Shown: one piece after another, positions 33,629-42,781 of the stretch | How positions within the stretch are numbered: the stretch's first letter is position 1 | How the letters are laid out: the number at the start of each line of letters is the position of its first letter | Assembly (NCBI GenBank): GCA_007125545.1 | Contig: SLDA01000537.1 | Location: 1 to 46,864, forward strand | Length of the DNA: 46,864 nucleotides | Source: Thermoflexales bacterium | GTDB lineage: Bacteria > Chloroflexota > Anaerolineae > B4-G1 > SLSP01 | Reading direction: 5' to 3' | Notes under the pieces: generated by a model | Databases searched by the model: none | What the model saw: the letters and a program-made list of their open reading frames with translations, nothing else | Told to the model about the DNA's origin: nothing | Made by a program: the position numbers and the translations under genes

Positions 33629-33895
33629 GTGGCAAATACTCAAGCAGCGAAGAAGCAGATTCGCAACTCATATCGAAAATGGTTGCGGAATCGTTATACG
33701 ATGGGCAAGATGCGATCGGCCGTGCGGACGGTCCGTCAGGCCATCAGTGCCGGCGACTATGAAACCGCTCATCAGTGGATGCCCCGTGCAGAGAGCGAGC
33801 TGGATAAAGCTGCTCGCAAACACGTGATCCACCCGAACAAAGCAGCCCGGCTGAAGTCTCGCCTTATGAGCCAGATTCACGAGCTACAGCAATAG
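33629..33895 (+). CDS. rpsT: Small ribosomal subunit protein bS20
   Basis: An 88-residue basic helical protein of the 30S subunit that binds 16S rRNA. It shows the S20 pattern: N-terminal ANTQAAKKQIRNSYRKWLRNRYT, a three-helix bundle and the ARKHVIHPNKAARLKSRLMSQI C-terminal block. The start is a GTG at 33629 with GGAGGAG upstream. Two terminator hairpins follow. Confidence 0.97.
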   Translation: MANTQAAKKQIRNSYRKWLRNRYTMGKMRSAVRTVRQAISAGDYETAHQWMPRAESELDKAARKHVIHPNKAARLKSRLMSQIHELQQ

Positions 33896-33905
33896 CGGAC
33901 TTATA

Positions 33906-33930
33906 CCGGAACTGACGTTCCGGCTTTGTT
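33906..33930 (+). terminator. Terminator after rpsT
   Basis: CCGGAAC (33906-33912) / GTTCCGG (33917-33923) with a 4-base loop, followed by CTTTGTT. A 7-bp stem 10 bases after the rpsT stop; a moderate rho-independent terminator. Confidence 0.7.
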
Positions 33931-33946
33931 GGTACTATTAGATAGC

Positions 33947-33976
33947 AATTAGGAGAGCCCGGGCTCTCCTAATTTT
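33947..33976. terminator. Bidirectional terminator between rpsT and proC
   Basis: A 28-base perfect palindrome (AATTAGGAGAGCCC at 33947-33960 followed directly by its reverse complement to 33974), flanked by A and T residues on both sides. It can stop transcription both from rpsT and from proC, whose stop lies at 34003. Confidence 0.8.
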
Positions 33977-34002
33977 GCGTACTTGAGTATCGGCGCCGGG
34001 GG

Positions 34003-34815
34003 CTACTCTTCGCGCCCCAGCTCTTGAGAGCGAACGAACGCTGCCCAGATCGCACGAGATAGTACGGTGCGGAAGCCACCCTTATCCAAATGATAAAGGG
34101 CTTCAGCGGTTGTGCCTCCCGGTGACGTGACCTGGTTGCGCAGCGCAGCCAAATGCAGCCCGGATTGGCGCGCATAATCTGCCGAGCCGAGAACAGTCTG
34201 GAACACGAGTTTTTCAGCGACGTGGCGCGAGAACCCCAGATGCACCCCCGCGTCTACCATCGCCTCCATAAAGATGTAGATGTAGGCTGGCCCTGTCCCC
34301 GAAAGCGCGGTCGCCATATCGAGATAGTACTCATCTTCGACATAGACCTCCTCACCCAGCGCCTTCAGAATCGTCAATGCGTAGCCTCGCTGCTGCGCCG
34401 TGACCGCCGGGGTCGCCGTCCAGACGGTAATCCCCTGCCCAATCTGCGCGGGTGTGTTGGGCATCGCGCGGATGATGCTCTCAACCCCGGACCCCTGCCG
34501 CATTTTTTTCACAGGCACCCCGGCAGCAATGGAAAAGATGAGCACGTCGGGACGCAGCACGCCGCGTAGGCCCTCCAGCGCCGTACTCATAACTTGGGGC
34601 TTGACCGACAGAAAGACGATGTCCACGCTCTGCGCCGCCGCGGCATTGTCTTCCGCCGTTTGAATTCCGTATGTCTCTCTTAGAAAAGCTAGGCGCTCCT
34701 CCCATGGATCCGAGGCGATGACCATCGCGGGATCGATCAACTTCTCACGCATAAGTCCTTTAATCAGGGCCTCGCCCATTGTTCCGGCGCCGATTATGGC
34801 AATTGATGGCAACAT
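34003..34815 (-). CDS. proC: Pyrroline-5-carboxylate reductase
   Basis: Reduces pyrroline-5-carboxylate to proline using NAD(P)H, the last step of proline synthesis. The 270-residue protein has a Rossmann N-domain (IAIIGAGTMGEALIKGL, residues 5-21), VFLSVKPQVM, IRAMPNTPAQIGQG, and the C-terminal dimer domain with LSGTGPAYIYIFMEA and NQVTSPGGTTAEAL. Start ATG 34815 has GGAGAG upstream. It follows the capA-like gene (36 bases) and may share its transcript. Confidence 0.96.
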   Translation of the reverse strand: MLPSIAIIGAGTMGEALIKGLMREKLIDPAMVIASDPWEERLAFLRETYGIQTAEDNAAAAQSVDIVFLSVKPQVMSTALEGLRGVLRPDVLIFSIAAGVPVKKMRQGSGVESIIRAMPNTPAQIGQGITVWTATPAVTAQQRGYALTILKALGEEVYVEDEYYLDMATALSGTGPAYIYIFMEAMVDAGVHLGFSRHVAEKLVFQTVLGSADYARQSGLHLAALRNQVTSPGGTTAEALYHLDKGGFRTVLSRAIWAAFVRSQELGREE

Positions 34816-34851
34816 CCTAACTCTCCGTTTTTTTTGGATCCGCTCACAAGA

Positions 34852-36591
34852 TTACTGCGGGCGCATATCAAACATCATCTGCAAGAACGCACGGCGATCG
34901 GCAGCCGGGTCTGGATCACCGACTGTCATCGGGCGAGGGCGCCCATACTCTTCCAGGATCGTTGTGTGCAGATCGATATTCAGTAAGCGGCCCTGATAAA
35001 ACGTGTAGATGGGAATAAACGCTTGCCGGACTCCTACAGCCCACATCTGATCAAAGAAGAAGTTCCCGGGTCCATAGTGAACGAAAGCGCCATTGCGAAA
35101 CTCCATTGGCTTGACCCAGTGAGCTTGGCTACCATGAACAATCACAGCACCAGCATCGGCAAAGCCGCGAAGATGTGCAAGGTGTTGCGGAGCCGGCTCA
35201 TACTGATCGAATTCCCGATCCTGTAAAGTCACGATAGGCTGATACCCAAGACCGCGAAGCTCCCGCACTTGCTCATGCACTAGCTCGCGCTGCGCGGGCA
35301 TAGAGCACAAGGCCGCACCGGGCATATCCTCGGTAGCAAAGAAACCCACGCCACTGGGATTGCAGCCCAGAAATGCCAATTGATTACCATTGTGAGTAAT
35401 CGTCAGGGGTCGTGTAGCGTCTGCAATGTCCGCTCCCCCACCATACCAGTCCCAACCGCGTTGTTGGTACATATCCAGGGTATGCAGGATCCAGCTACGT
35501 CCCATATCACCGAGATGATTCCCGGTCAGTTCGACAATATTAACATTGATGGCCTCCAGTAGACCGATGTAGCTGTCATGGGAACAGAAGGACATCGCCC
35601 CATATCCAGCCGCCACACAATTAGGCATAAACGATACCTCATTGCTGACATGGACGAAGTCGGCATCTTGGAACCAGTGCAAAATGTCCCTGGCGGGGTA
35701 GGTCACACCTTTCCTATCCATGAGCCGTGCGGTGGCCCGGCTCATAGCAGTAACCCCGGTCATCACCACTCGCGTCATCTGCCCTTCATCTCGGTTGATC
35801 AGAAGCTGCGGCGTGATGTCCAGCAAGTCCAGAACCTCAGGTCGGGTCTGACTCCCAAGATAGAGAGAGTTGCTCAGAGGATAGGCGTCCAACGTACCCA
35901 TGCGGTTGGGAAGGAAGTAGTCATCCAGTCGCATCACCTTCCACTCGGCTTTCAGAGCGTGGAATGGAACCAAAGCCCAGCCACCCTGAGCCTCGGCCTG
36001 CGCTAGCAGATCCTCGGCAGCGACCTGGCGCACTGCCGCATCGGCAGGCGCACCCCACAATTCGGCGAGGGCTGCGACGGTATCCGGCGCCGCCATCAGC
36101 GGGTGGATTTCGAAGGGGCCGGTCGCATTTCCCATCCAGGTCGCCTGAAGATCGGCGAACGTGAGTTCATCCGCTACGGTGAAGAAAGGAGCCGCGACCG
36201 CATAGAACCACCTACCCGTCTCATCTCCACCTGTTACCGGCTGCGTACTGAGGCGCACTTGCGCGTCACTGCCCCCAACCCACGCGAAGTGGGCGGGATC
36301 TTGCGCTACCAACGACTCCAATCGCCCGCACGCGTCCAGCGGTACGGACTCCGTGCAGCCGACCGTGACCGGGAAGGCTGGTGTGGGACTCGGAGTGGGC
36401 GTAAGGGTGGCCGTCGGTGTGGGCGTGGAAGTGGATGTTGGGGTCAATGAGGGTTGCGGTGTCCGCGTGGGGGTTGCCGTCGGCGTGACGGTCACCATTC
36501 CGCAACCACTCCACAGAAGTAGTCCCAGGGCCAGAACCAGAATAGACCAGAAGCGATGGTCGAGTGCGGATTTTGCTGAGTTATGCGTCAT
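34852..36591 (-). CDS. CapA family lipoprotein (poly-gamma-glutamate capsule-type)
   Basis: A 579-residue lipoprotein: an N-terminal basic segment and hydrophobic helix end in lipobox LWSGC (C30), followed by a Pro/Thr-rich linker of about 45 residues. A first domain (about 75-265) is unassigned. The second half is a CapA/PgsA-like metallophosphoesterase-type fold: VVMTGVTAMSRATARLM, FVHVSNEVSFMP, NIVELTGNHLGDMG, VTLQDREFD, VIVHGSQAHWVKPMEF and VHYGPGNFFFDQM. Such proteins occur in polyglutamate capsule production but are also widespread without capsules; no pgsB/C genes are seen, so no capsule is inferred. A weak promoter (TTGACA at 36635-36640, minus) lies upstream. Confidence 0.88.
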   Translation of the reverse strand: MTHNSAKSALDHRFWSILVLALGLLLWSGCGMVTVTPTATPTRTPQPSLTPTSTSTPTPTATLTPTPSPTPAFPVTVGCTESVPLDACGRLESLVAQDPAHFAWVGGSDAQVRLSTQPVTGGDETGRWFYAVAAPFFTVADELTFADLQATWMGNATGPFEIHPLMAAPDTVAALAELWGAPADAAVRQVAAEDLLAQAEAQGGWALVPFHALKAEWKVMRLDDYFLPNRMGTLDAYPLSNSLYLGSQTRPEVLDLLDITPQLLINRDEGQMTRVVMTGVTAMSRATARLMDRKGVTYPARDILHWFQDADFVHVSNEVSFMPNCVAAGYGAMSFCSHDSYIGLLEAINVNIVELTGNHLGDMGRSWILHTLDMYQQRGWDWYGGGADIADATRPLTITHNGNQLAFLGCNPSGVGFFATEDMPGAALCSMPAQRELVHEQVRELRGLGYQPIVTLQDREFDQYEPAPQHLAHLRGFADAGAVIVHGSQAHWVKPMEFRNGAFVHYGPGNFFFDQMWAVGVRQAFIPIYTFYQGRLLNIDLHTTILEEYGRPRPMTVGDPDPAADRRAFLQMMFDMRPQ

Positions 36592-36674
36592 AGATAGATC
36601 TCCATTCGCCGGATTTTCGATGGTTGCAGCACTTTGTCAAGTCGAATGCGGCGCAGGGGTAGTATGAGGCAACG

Positions 36675-36701
36675 AAAAAGGCCGGGGGATTCCCCGGCCT
36701 T
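36675..36701 (-). terminator. Terminator after tRNA-Val
   Basis: Minus strand AAGGCCGGGG / CCCCGGCCTT, a 10-bp stem with a 4-base loop (arms at 36678-36687 and 36692-36701), running into five Ts. It begins two bases after the mature tRNA end. Confidence 0.88.
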
Positions 36702-36702
36702 G

Positions 36703-36776
36703 TGGGCGATACAGGACTTGAACCTGCGACCTCCACGATGTCAACGTGGCGCTCTAGCCGGCTGAGCTAACCGCCC
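36703..36776 (-). tRNA. tRNA-Val (GAC)
   Basis: A 74-base cloverleaf: acceptor GGGCGGT paired with ATCGCCC, D-arm GCTCAGCCGGC, anticodon stem CCACG/CGTGG with loop TTGACAT (anticodon GAC), TPsiC arm with GGTTCGAGTCC, discriminator A. The CCA end is not encoded. It has its own promoter and terminator. Confidence 0.96.
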
Positions 36777-36787
36777 AAGCAAGCCAA

Positions 36788-36815
36788 AGTATATCATGTT
36801 TCGAATTTCGTGCAA
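36788..36815 (-). promoter_or_regulatory. Promoter of tRNA-Val
   Basis: Minus strand TTGCAC (36810-36815), 16-base spacer, TATACT (36788-36793), 11 bases before the mature tRNA start. Confidence 0.65.
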
Positions 36816-36870
36816 GAGTCAGATCGCTAATCACTACTACAAGGCTCAGCAGGAAAGCGGCGGGGTAACC

Positions 36871-37998
36871 CTAGAGCTCCCACCGGTAGACCCGGTGGTG
36901 CTTGTAGAGTGTGCCACCGGTACGCTCCAGATCTCGACGCATCTGCACCGCCGTCTCGGCAACTTGTGTTAGGTCAGCATGCGTGAACCTCTGTTCCCGG
37001 ACGGACTTCTCCATTTCGCTATAGAGTAAGGCGGTACCGCCGATACCATGCAGCTCCGGCACCAGCCCGGCGCCGTTGAGCGCCAACCATTTCGTGCGGC
37101 GCCGCTCCCACAGGAGGTCCAGCAGTGCCCAAGGCGTTAACCGTCCACGCGCCCGCTGCAATGCGGCAGAGACATCGGGGAAACCAAAGAGAAACCCCAT
37201 CATCTCGTCGCCCCGTACGATGATCTTGATCAGCCGGTGGTCGGAGAGGCTGATAGCATTGTCCATCAGGAAATCCGCCTCACGCTCAGTAATCGGCGAG
37301 AATTCCCAGTTGTCCGCAAAGGCTCGATTGTAGGTCTCACGGATACGTTGGGTCCAGCTCTTGATCTCGCGGATGCTCTTAAAGCGCTTGACCTCAAGAT
37401 TACTACGCTCCATCACGCGCTCTGCGATGCGGTGAATGCGCTCAGGCAAGTCAAACGTATCAATGTCGATATGGCACGAGGCGAAGTCCACCTCTTTCTC
37501 GAATCCAAGGTGCTCAAGCAGCCGGGGATAGTAGGGGTAATTGTAGTTCATCATTGTCATAACCTGGCGATGCTCGAAACCCTCCACCAGAACGCCATAA
37601 CCGTCCAACAAGCCGAACCCCTTCGGCCCGACAAGCGTGGTCAGCCCGCGGCGCTGTGCCCAGTCCCGGACTCTGTTCACCAGCGCTTCCACGACAGCCC
37701 CGTCATCGACCGTGTCAAAAAGGTAGAAGTTGGCCTGTTTTCGCTGATGGTGGCGGTTATAGTTTCGATTTTCCAGGGCCGCGATACGGCCTACCACCTC
37801 TCCGTCGCGTTCGACCACGAAGAAATCCGCATCCGAATGCTCATAAAAAGGGTGTTTGTCACGATCGAGCATCATCCGAATATCCGCGCGAATCGGCGGA
37901 ACCCATTGAGGATGACCGGCATAGAGGCGATAGGGAAGATCGACGAAACGGCGTACCTGGTGCCGGTTACGGGTATCAATCCGTTCAGCAGCGAGCAT
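36871..37998 (-). CDS. GNAT-like acyltransferase domain protein
   Basis: A 375-residue soluble protein, twice a single GNAT length. The first part carries a GNAT-like core: RFVDLPYRLYAGHPQWVPP, DFFVVERDGEVVGRIAALEN (about 57-76) and NFYLFDTVDDGAVVEALVNRVRDWAQRRG, with a GPKGFGLLDGYGVLVEGF loop at the acyl-CoA site. The second half (about 180-375) resembles a further acyltransferase-like part of unknown role. The ATG at 37998 has AAGGTG six bases upstream; a GTG at 38007 is also in frame. It starts 12 bases after the dnaE stop and is probably co-transcribed. Substrate unknown. Confidence 0.72.
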   Translation of the reverse strand: MLAAERIDTRNRHQVRRFVDLPYRLYAGHPQWVPPIRADIRMMLDRDKHPFYEHSDADFFVVERDGEVVGRIAALENRNYNRHHQRKQANFYLFDTVDDGAVVEALVNRVRDWAQRRGLTTLVGPKGFGLLDGYGVLVEGFEHRQVMTMMNYNYPYYPRLLEHLGFEKEVDFASCHIDIDTFDLPERIHRIAERVMERSNLEVKRFKSIREIKSWTQRIRETYNRAFADNWEFSPITEREADFLMDNAISLSDHRLIKIIVRGDEMMGFLFGFPDVSAALQRARGRLTPWALLDLLWERRRTKWLALNGAGLVPELHGIGGTALLYSEMEKSVREQRFTHADLTQVAETAVQMRRDLERTGGTLYKHHRVYRWEL

Positions 37999-38010
37999 CA
38001 ATGGCACCTT

Positions 38011-41000
38011 CTATGATACGATCTGGAGGACTCTCAAATTCTCAGCACCGACGAGGGATGCGATCTGTTCACGCAGGCTTGGTGTCCAGAGCGTCGAATC
38101 ACGCGGGAAGGTCAACTCAATCTTCCGCTCACCCTCAAGAACGACCACAAACCGATCGGGACCCGGCTTTGTACACAGCACCTGGTAAAGCTGCGAGAGC
38201 TTGTCGAAGTCACGGTTGTTGTTTCCAGAGCGCTTGAGGGTGATGTAGAGTGTGGCGGGTGGGGAAGGCGGCTCTGGCGGCATCTCTGCCGGCTTCGCAG
38301 ATAGGTTCATCTCAGGGTCACCGCCTTGAACGGGGACCGATTCCCCAATACCGGCGTCTGCGACGTCTGGTGCCCCTACGCTGCGCTCGACCGGGTCAAC
38401 CGGTCTCTGGGCAAGTTCGTCGCCCGCTGTCTCGTGCCCATTGCCATCACCGGCAGGCGAGTGAGAGGATGGCGCCGACGCCGGTACGACATAACCGTAA
38501 TCTGATTCTGCGACGTAGCCCTGTCCTGCAGATCCTTCCGCACCGTAGGGCGCGTGCGGGCCTCCGAGAAGGAATTCGTGGGGCTCTTTGAACCAGTCAG
38601 CGATCAGATTATGGTCCTCACGATCCTGGCGGCTGTCCAGCTTGCCCCCTACGACGAGAACACGATTGGGAATTAGCATGTCCTTGCATTTCTCAAAGGT
38701 CCGTGGGAACACCACAGCATCCAGTGTTCCCGCCGAGCCCTCCAAGGTCACAAAGGCCATCATATCGTTCTTCTTTGTCGTTATCCGGCGCACTCGCTGA
38801 ATCATACCGACGAGTTTGAGATTCTGCCCCATCGCCTCAGTCGCATGAGCACCAATAAGCGTGGTGATCAAACCCTGGTCGAGCAAATCCCGTTCCTGGT
38901 CCGCCAAAGGATGCTTGGAAAGGTAGGTTCCCAGCAATTCCTTCTCCCACTCCAGCAACTGGCGGTCCGCAATAGGCGGAACAAAATCGGGCAGGGTGAT
39001 GGTGCGGCGCATCTCTGACATATTATCGAAGAGCATAAACTGGCCCACGTCACGCGCGCTGTGAATCTGATTGCTCATCCCCAGCAGCGTGTCGATTAAC
39101 GTCATCAAAGCAGCCCGCTCACCGAACTCATCCATAGCCCCTGCCTGAATGAGACATTCCAGCGTCTTGCGGTTGAGCTTCCGCAGGTCGACACGATCCA
39201 CCAAATCATCCATTGACGAAAAGGGGCCTTTGGCGTTACGCAGCTCCACCACCATCTGCATCGCGTCATCGCCCACATTCTTGATGGCGCCAAGTCCCAG
39301 GCGAATCCGCGACTCGCCCTGCGGGTCGCGCTCGATGGTGCACTCGACTGAAGAGTGGTTGATCGAAGGCGCAACTACCTGGAGTCCGGTACGGCGCGCA
39401 TCCGCGATTAGGAACCCCAGCTTCTCAGTGTTGTGGCGCTCCGTAGTCATAAGAGCTGTCATAAACTCGAGCGGATAATGTGCTTTGAGATAAGCCGTCT
39501 GCGCCGTAATGACGGCGTAATCGGTGGCGTGCGCCCGGTTGAAGCCATAGCGGGCGAAGAACTCGATGTCGCCCCAGACGCGCGCAGCGACTTCAGGTGT
39601 GATGCCCTTATTAATCGCACCTGCGGTGAACATACGCTGGTGCTTCTCCATCAGATACTGAACCTTCTTGGCGACCGCCTTGCGGATCATATCCGCTTCG
39701 CCCGGCTGGTAACCGGCCATCGCCACCGCGATCTGCATAATCTGTTCCTGGTAGACGATAATGCCGTACGTGTCGTCCAGGATATCGGCCAGGATCGGAT
39801 GATGATATTCCACCGGCTCCTCGCCATGCATACGCTTAATATAGGTGGGAATGTTGTCCATCGGGCCTGGCCGGTAGAGCGCCAGGACGGCGATGATGTG
39901 CTGAAATTGCTCGGGGCGCATGTCGCGCAGCGTGCGGCGCATCCCCGCCCCTTCCACCTGGAAGACGCCGGTCGTCTCTCCGGTCGATAGCAACTCGTAA
40001 AGGGCTCGAACGTCGGCATCCAGTTCAGGGTCCTCGGGCACACGCTCGTACGGAATCGTCGTCAGATCCAACTTGCGGCCATGCTCCTGTTCGATCAGTT
40101 CACAGGCCTTACGCATATGCGTCAGGGTGCGCAATCCCAGAAAGTCGACTTTGAGCATCCCCATAGCGTCGACGATCTCCATCGGCCACTGGGAGACGCG
40201 ATCGACGGGGCTATCATCGGACTCCGCTCTGGTAGGACGGCTAAGGGGCAGATACTCATCGAGCGGGTGGTCGGAGATGATAATGCCGGCGGCGTGCGTG
40301 CTCGCGTGCCGGGTGACCCCCTCTACCTCTTTGGCAGTTTCCAGCAATTTCTTGATGTAGGGCGTTCCCTGGTAGGCATCCAGTAATTCCGGCACCGTGT
40401 CCAGAGCCTGGCTGATCGAGACAGGTTTACCGGGGACGTTGGGAATCAGCCGGGCTACCTTATCGACTTCGCCGAGGGGGACGTCCAGCGCACGCCCCAC
40501 GTCGCGGATAGCGGCCCGGGCGCCGAGCGTTCCAAAAGTGATAATCGCCGAAACGTGATCCGCGCCATAGCGGTCCTTGGTGTAAGCAATCAACTCAGCC
40601 CGGCGGTCATCGGGATAGTCGAGATCAATATCAGGCATAGAAATGCGGTCCGGGTTCAGGAACCGCTCAAACATCAAGCGATTCCTAAAGGGGTCAACAC
40701 TGGTGATTCCCAGCGTATAGGCAACCACACTCCCAGCACCCGATCCACGTACGTTCCACCAAATATCGCGTTCCTCAGCGGCCCGTGAAAGATCCCAAAC
40801 GATCAGGAAATAGTCGTTAAATCCCATCTGGTGAATGATGGAGAGCTCGTACTCCAGACGCTCGACATAATCCGGTCTGGCGTGGTCCTCTCCATAGCGC
40901 GCCTTCATCCCTTCCTTGCAGAGATAGTGCAGATATGCCTGCGACGATCCTCCCCCCTCGGGCACGGGAAACTTCGGCAAATGATAGGGAGGGGCAAATT

Positions 41001-41823
41001 GGAGTTCGACCTCGCACTGTTCGGCAATCTTGACGGTGTTGAGCAGGGCCTCAGGCAGCTCGTGGTAGAGCTGCCACATCTCGTCGGGAGACCGCATATA
41101 GTAAGACGCGTCCGTCATACGCAGGCGGTTCGGCTCGTTCACCGTCTTACCGGTGCCGATACAGAGCAAGACGTCGTGCGCATCGGCTTGCTCGCGGCGG
41201 ACATAGTGGGTGTCATTGGTTGCGACGAGCGGCACTTGCATCTCCTGAGCCAGCGTCGCCAGTTGGCGGTACGTCTGCTCGTGCTCGGGGATGTCGTGAC
41301 TCTGAAGTTCGATGTAGAAGCGCCCGGCGAAGCGCTCTTGGTACCAGCGTACAGCTTCGCGCGCCTTGGCCTCCTGGCGTTGGTAAAGAAGCTGGGGTAT
41401 TTCACCTTGGACACAGGCGGAGAGGAGGATAAGGCCCTCGCCATGTGTTTCGAGCACCTCTTTGTCGATACGCGGTCTGTAATAGAAGCCCTCCAGTTGG
41501 GCGATGCTGGCGAGCTTGAGGAGGTTGCCATAGCCCACCTGATTCTGCGCTAGCAGCACAAGATGATGCGGCTTACCATCTTCGCGGTCTCGACTCGTCC
41601 GATGCGTTTGAGCCACGTATGCTTCCATGCCGATGATCGGTTTGATGCCGGCGGCTTTACAAGCCTGGTAGAAAGCGACGGCCCCGTACATCACACCATG
41701 ATCGGTTATGGCCAGTGCCGGCATGCCTAGCTCCGCCGCGTACTGCGCTAGCGCCGGGCACTGGCTCAAGCCGTCAAGCAAGGAGTATTCGGTGTGGTTG
41801 TGCAGGTGAACAAAGTCTCGCAT
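38011..41823 (-). CDS. dnaE: DNA polymerase III alpha subunit
   Basis: The main replicative polymerase. The 1270-residue protein has an N-terminal PHP domain (VHLHNHTEYSLLDG, ITDHG, GMEAYVA, HHLVLLA, LILLSAC, ATNDTHYV), the palm with the PDIDLDYPDDRR catalytic acids, fingers with GVFQVEGAGMRRTLRDMRPEQF and YQEQIMQIA, helix-hairpin-helix/OB regions (ELLGTYLSKHP, LVGMIQRVRRITTKKNDMMAF) and a variable acidic, Ser/Pro-rich segment near 1090-1195 before a final domain. The PHP metal motifs look complete, unlike in E. coli, so it may carry an active exonuclease. Shine-Dalgarno site AAAGGAGG and TATAAT lie just upstream of the ATG at 41823. Confidence 0.97.
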   Translation of the reverse strand: MRDFVHLHNHTEYSLLDGLSQCPALAQYAAELGMPALAITDHGVMYGAVAFYQACKAAGIKPIIGMEAYVAQTHRTSRDREDGKPHHLVLLAQNQVGYGNLLKLASIAQLEGFYYRPRIDKEVLETHGEGLILLSACVQGEIPQLLYQRQEAKAREAVRWYQERFAGRFYIELQSHDIPEHEQTYRQLATLAQEMQVPLVATNDTHYVRREQADAHDVLLCIGTGKTVNEPNRLRMTDASYYMRSPDEMWQLYHELPEALLNTVKIAEQCEVELQFAPPYHLPKFPVPEGGGSSQAYLHYLCKEGMKARYGEDHARPDYVERLEYELSIIHQMGFNDYFLIVWDLSRAAEERDIWWNVRGSGAGSVVAYTLGITSVDPFRNRLMFERFLNPDRISMPDIDLDYPDDRRAELIAYTKDRYGADHVSAIITFGTLGARAAIRDVGRALDVPLGEVDKVARLIPNVPGKPVSISQALDTVPELLDAYQGTPYIKKLLETAKEVEGVTRHASTHAAGIIISDHPLDEYLPLSRPTRAESDDSPVDRVSQWPMEIVDAMGMLKVDFLGLRTLTHMRKACELIEQEHGRKLDLTTIPYERVPEDPELDADVRALYELLSTGETTGVFQVEGAGMRRTLRDMRPEQFQHIIAVLALYRPGPMDNIPTYIKRMHGEEPVEYHHPILADILDDTYGIIVYQEQIMQIAVAMAGYQPGEADMIRKAVAKKVQYLMEKHQRMFTAGAINKGITPEVAARVWGDIEFFARYGFNRAHATDYAVITAQTAYLKAHYPLEFMTALMTTERHNTEKLGFLIADARRTGLQVVAPSINHSSVECTIERDPQGESRIRLGLGAIKNVGDDAMQMVVELRNAKGPFSSMDDLVDRVDLRKLNRKTLECLIQAGAMDEFGERAALMTLIDTLLGMSNQIHSARDVGQFMLFDNMSEMRRTITLPDFVPPIADRQLLEWEKELLGTYLSKHPLADQERDLLDQGLITTLIGAHATEAMGQNLKLVGMIQRVRRITTKKNDMMAFVTLEGSAGTLDAVVFPRTFEKCKDMLIPNRVLVVGGKLDSRQDREDHNLIADWFKEPHEFLLGGPHAPYGAEGSAGQGYVAESDYGYVVPASAPSSHSPAGDGNGHETAGDELAQRPVDPVERSVGAPDVADAGIGESVPVQGGDPEMNLSAKPAEMPPEPPSPPATLYITLKRSGNNNRDFDKLSQLYQVLCTKPGPDRFVVVLEGERKIELTFPRDSTLWTPSLREQIASLVGAENLRVLQIVS

Positions 41824-41840
41824 CAGAGCCTCCTTTCCTG

Positions 41841-41846
41841 ATTATA
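41841..41846 (-). promoter_or_regulatory. Possible -10 box of dnaE
   Basis: Minus strand TATAAT at 41841-41846, 17 bases before the ATG at 41823, with a Shine-Dalgarno site AAAGGAGG in between. No good -35 is seen. Confidence 0.35.
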
Positions 41847-41943
41847 AGGCAAAGATCGAAATACAGAAAGGCCTGGAGAAGTGTAATACTAGAGTAGGGA
41901 GGCTTTTTCGTGGCGTGCTGCTACCCCAGCAGTATATCACTCG

Positions 41944-41949
41944 TATAAT
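41944..41949 (+). promoter_or_regulatory. -10 box of the Yip1-type gene
   Basis: TATAAT at 41944-41949, about 57 bases before the ATG at 42007; no clear -35. Confidence 0.35.
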
Positions 41950-42006
41950 AAAGAAGAGCGAGTTCTGCTATCCAAACCGGTTGTGTGTATTCCTGAGGAG
42001 GGAACG

Positions 42007-42561
42007 ATGTTCGATCGCATACTACGTGTTTTCAAACTGGACCGGCGGGTCTTTGCGGAGATCGAGAATGATGAGTCCGCGACCACGCAAGCTGTTTTGG
42101 TAGTCACTCTTGTTGCCATAACAGCAGTCATTGGGGCAGTTATTCTGCTCCCCTTCCAACTTTTCTTGCCATTTCTCCGCCCTGACGCGCGTGGGGCCGG
42201 AGCTATACTGGTTAGCATTGTACTGACCATCCTCACTACATACCTCAACTGGTCCATCTGGGCGGCTGCCACGTACCTTGTAGGTACGCAGCTCTTTAAG
42301 GGACGAGCCAGCTTCACCGGTATGTTGCGAGTGCTCGGGTTTGCTTATGCACCACGGATGCTAGGCATCATCCCATGCATCGGAGCTATCATTGGCGCGA
42401 TCTGGTCCCTGATTGCAGGTTACTTTGCCATCCGGGAAGGTCACGGACTAGATGATCTCGCGACCCTGGTCACGATCGTAGTCGGCTGGATTCTTACGCT
42501 TGTCATTCAGGCCTTCATCAGCGCCATCCCCGGTTTCGGCCTCTTTGCCTCGATCTTCTGA
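42007..42561 (+). CDS. Yip1-family polytopic membrane protein
   Basis: A 184-residue protein with five hydrophobic helices of the bacterial Yip1 domain type. It starts MFDRILRVFKLDRRVFAEIENDESATTQAVLVV, the N-terminal segment typical of these proteins (short amphipathic helix, FxEIExDxxATxQA), and ends in a hydrophobic SAIPGFGLFASIF. Function of bacterial Yip1 proteins is unclear. The ATG at 42007 has GAGGAGG upstream; the frame reaches 41983 but is less plausible. A 10-bp hairpin without a T-run follows at 42602-42632. Confidence 0.85.
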   Translation: MFDRILRVFKLDRRVFAEIENDESATTQAVLVVTLVAITAVIGAVILLPFQLFLPFLRPDARGAGAILVSIVLTILTTYLNWSIWAAATYLVGTQLFKGRASFTGMLRVLGFAYAPRMLGIIPCIGAIIGAIWSLIAGYFAIREGHGLDDLATLVTIVVGWILTLVIQAFISAIPGFGLFASIF

Positions 42562-42666
42562 TCTGACTTACCGACACCGCATCGAAATAGGACTGCCCCG
42601 AGCCTGACCGGCGCGATGCCTCCCGGTCAGGCCTCCACTCGCATCCCATTAATTAGCAAGACAAAC

Positions 42667-42694
42667 TTGACAAAAAAGCGTAGTCGCCTATACT
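42667..42694 (+). promoter_or_regulatory. Promoter of the suf operon
   Basis: TTGACA (42667-42672), 16-base spacer, TATACT (42689-42694); one base from the sigma70 consensus. It leaves a leader of about 80 bases before sufC. I see no clear operator in it. Confidence 0.85.
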
Positions 42695-42781
42695 CAGGAC
42701 GACAAATTACGAAGCCAAAATGGTGCCCGGTAGCGCCTACCCAAGCTCGCAGGGCGAAAGCGCACTTAAGGAGAACAACGA

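Noticed and set aside
34852-36591. Capsule synthesis locus
   Set aside because: CapA-like proteins are widespread without capsules, and no polyglutamate synthase genes are present here.
36353-36667. Open frame antisense to the start of the CapA-like gene
   Set aside because: It is the complement of the Pro/Thr-rich linker, which yields valine/glycine repeats with no start signals.
42602-42632. 10-bp hairpin after the Yip1-type gene
   Set aside because: The stem is good but no T-run follows, so I do not call it an intrinsic terminator; it may still slow or end transcription with help.
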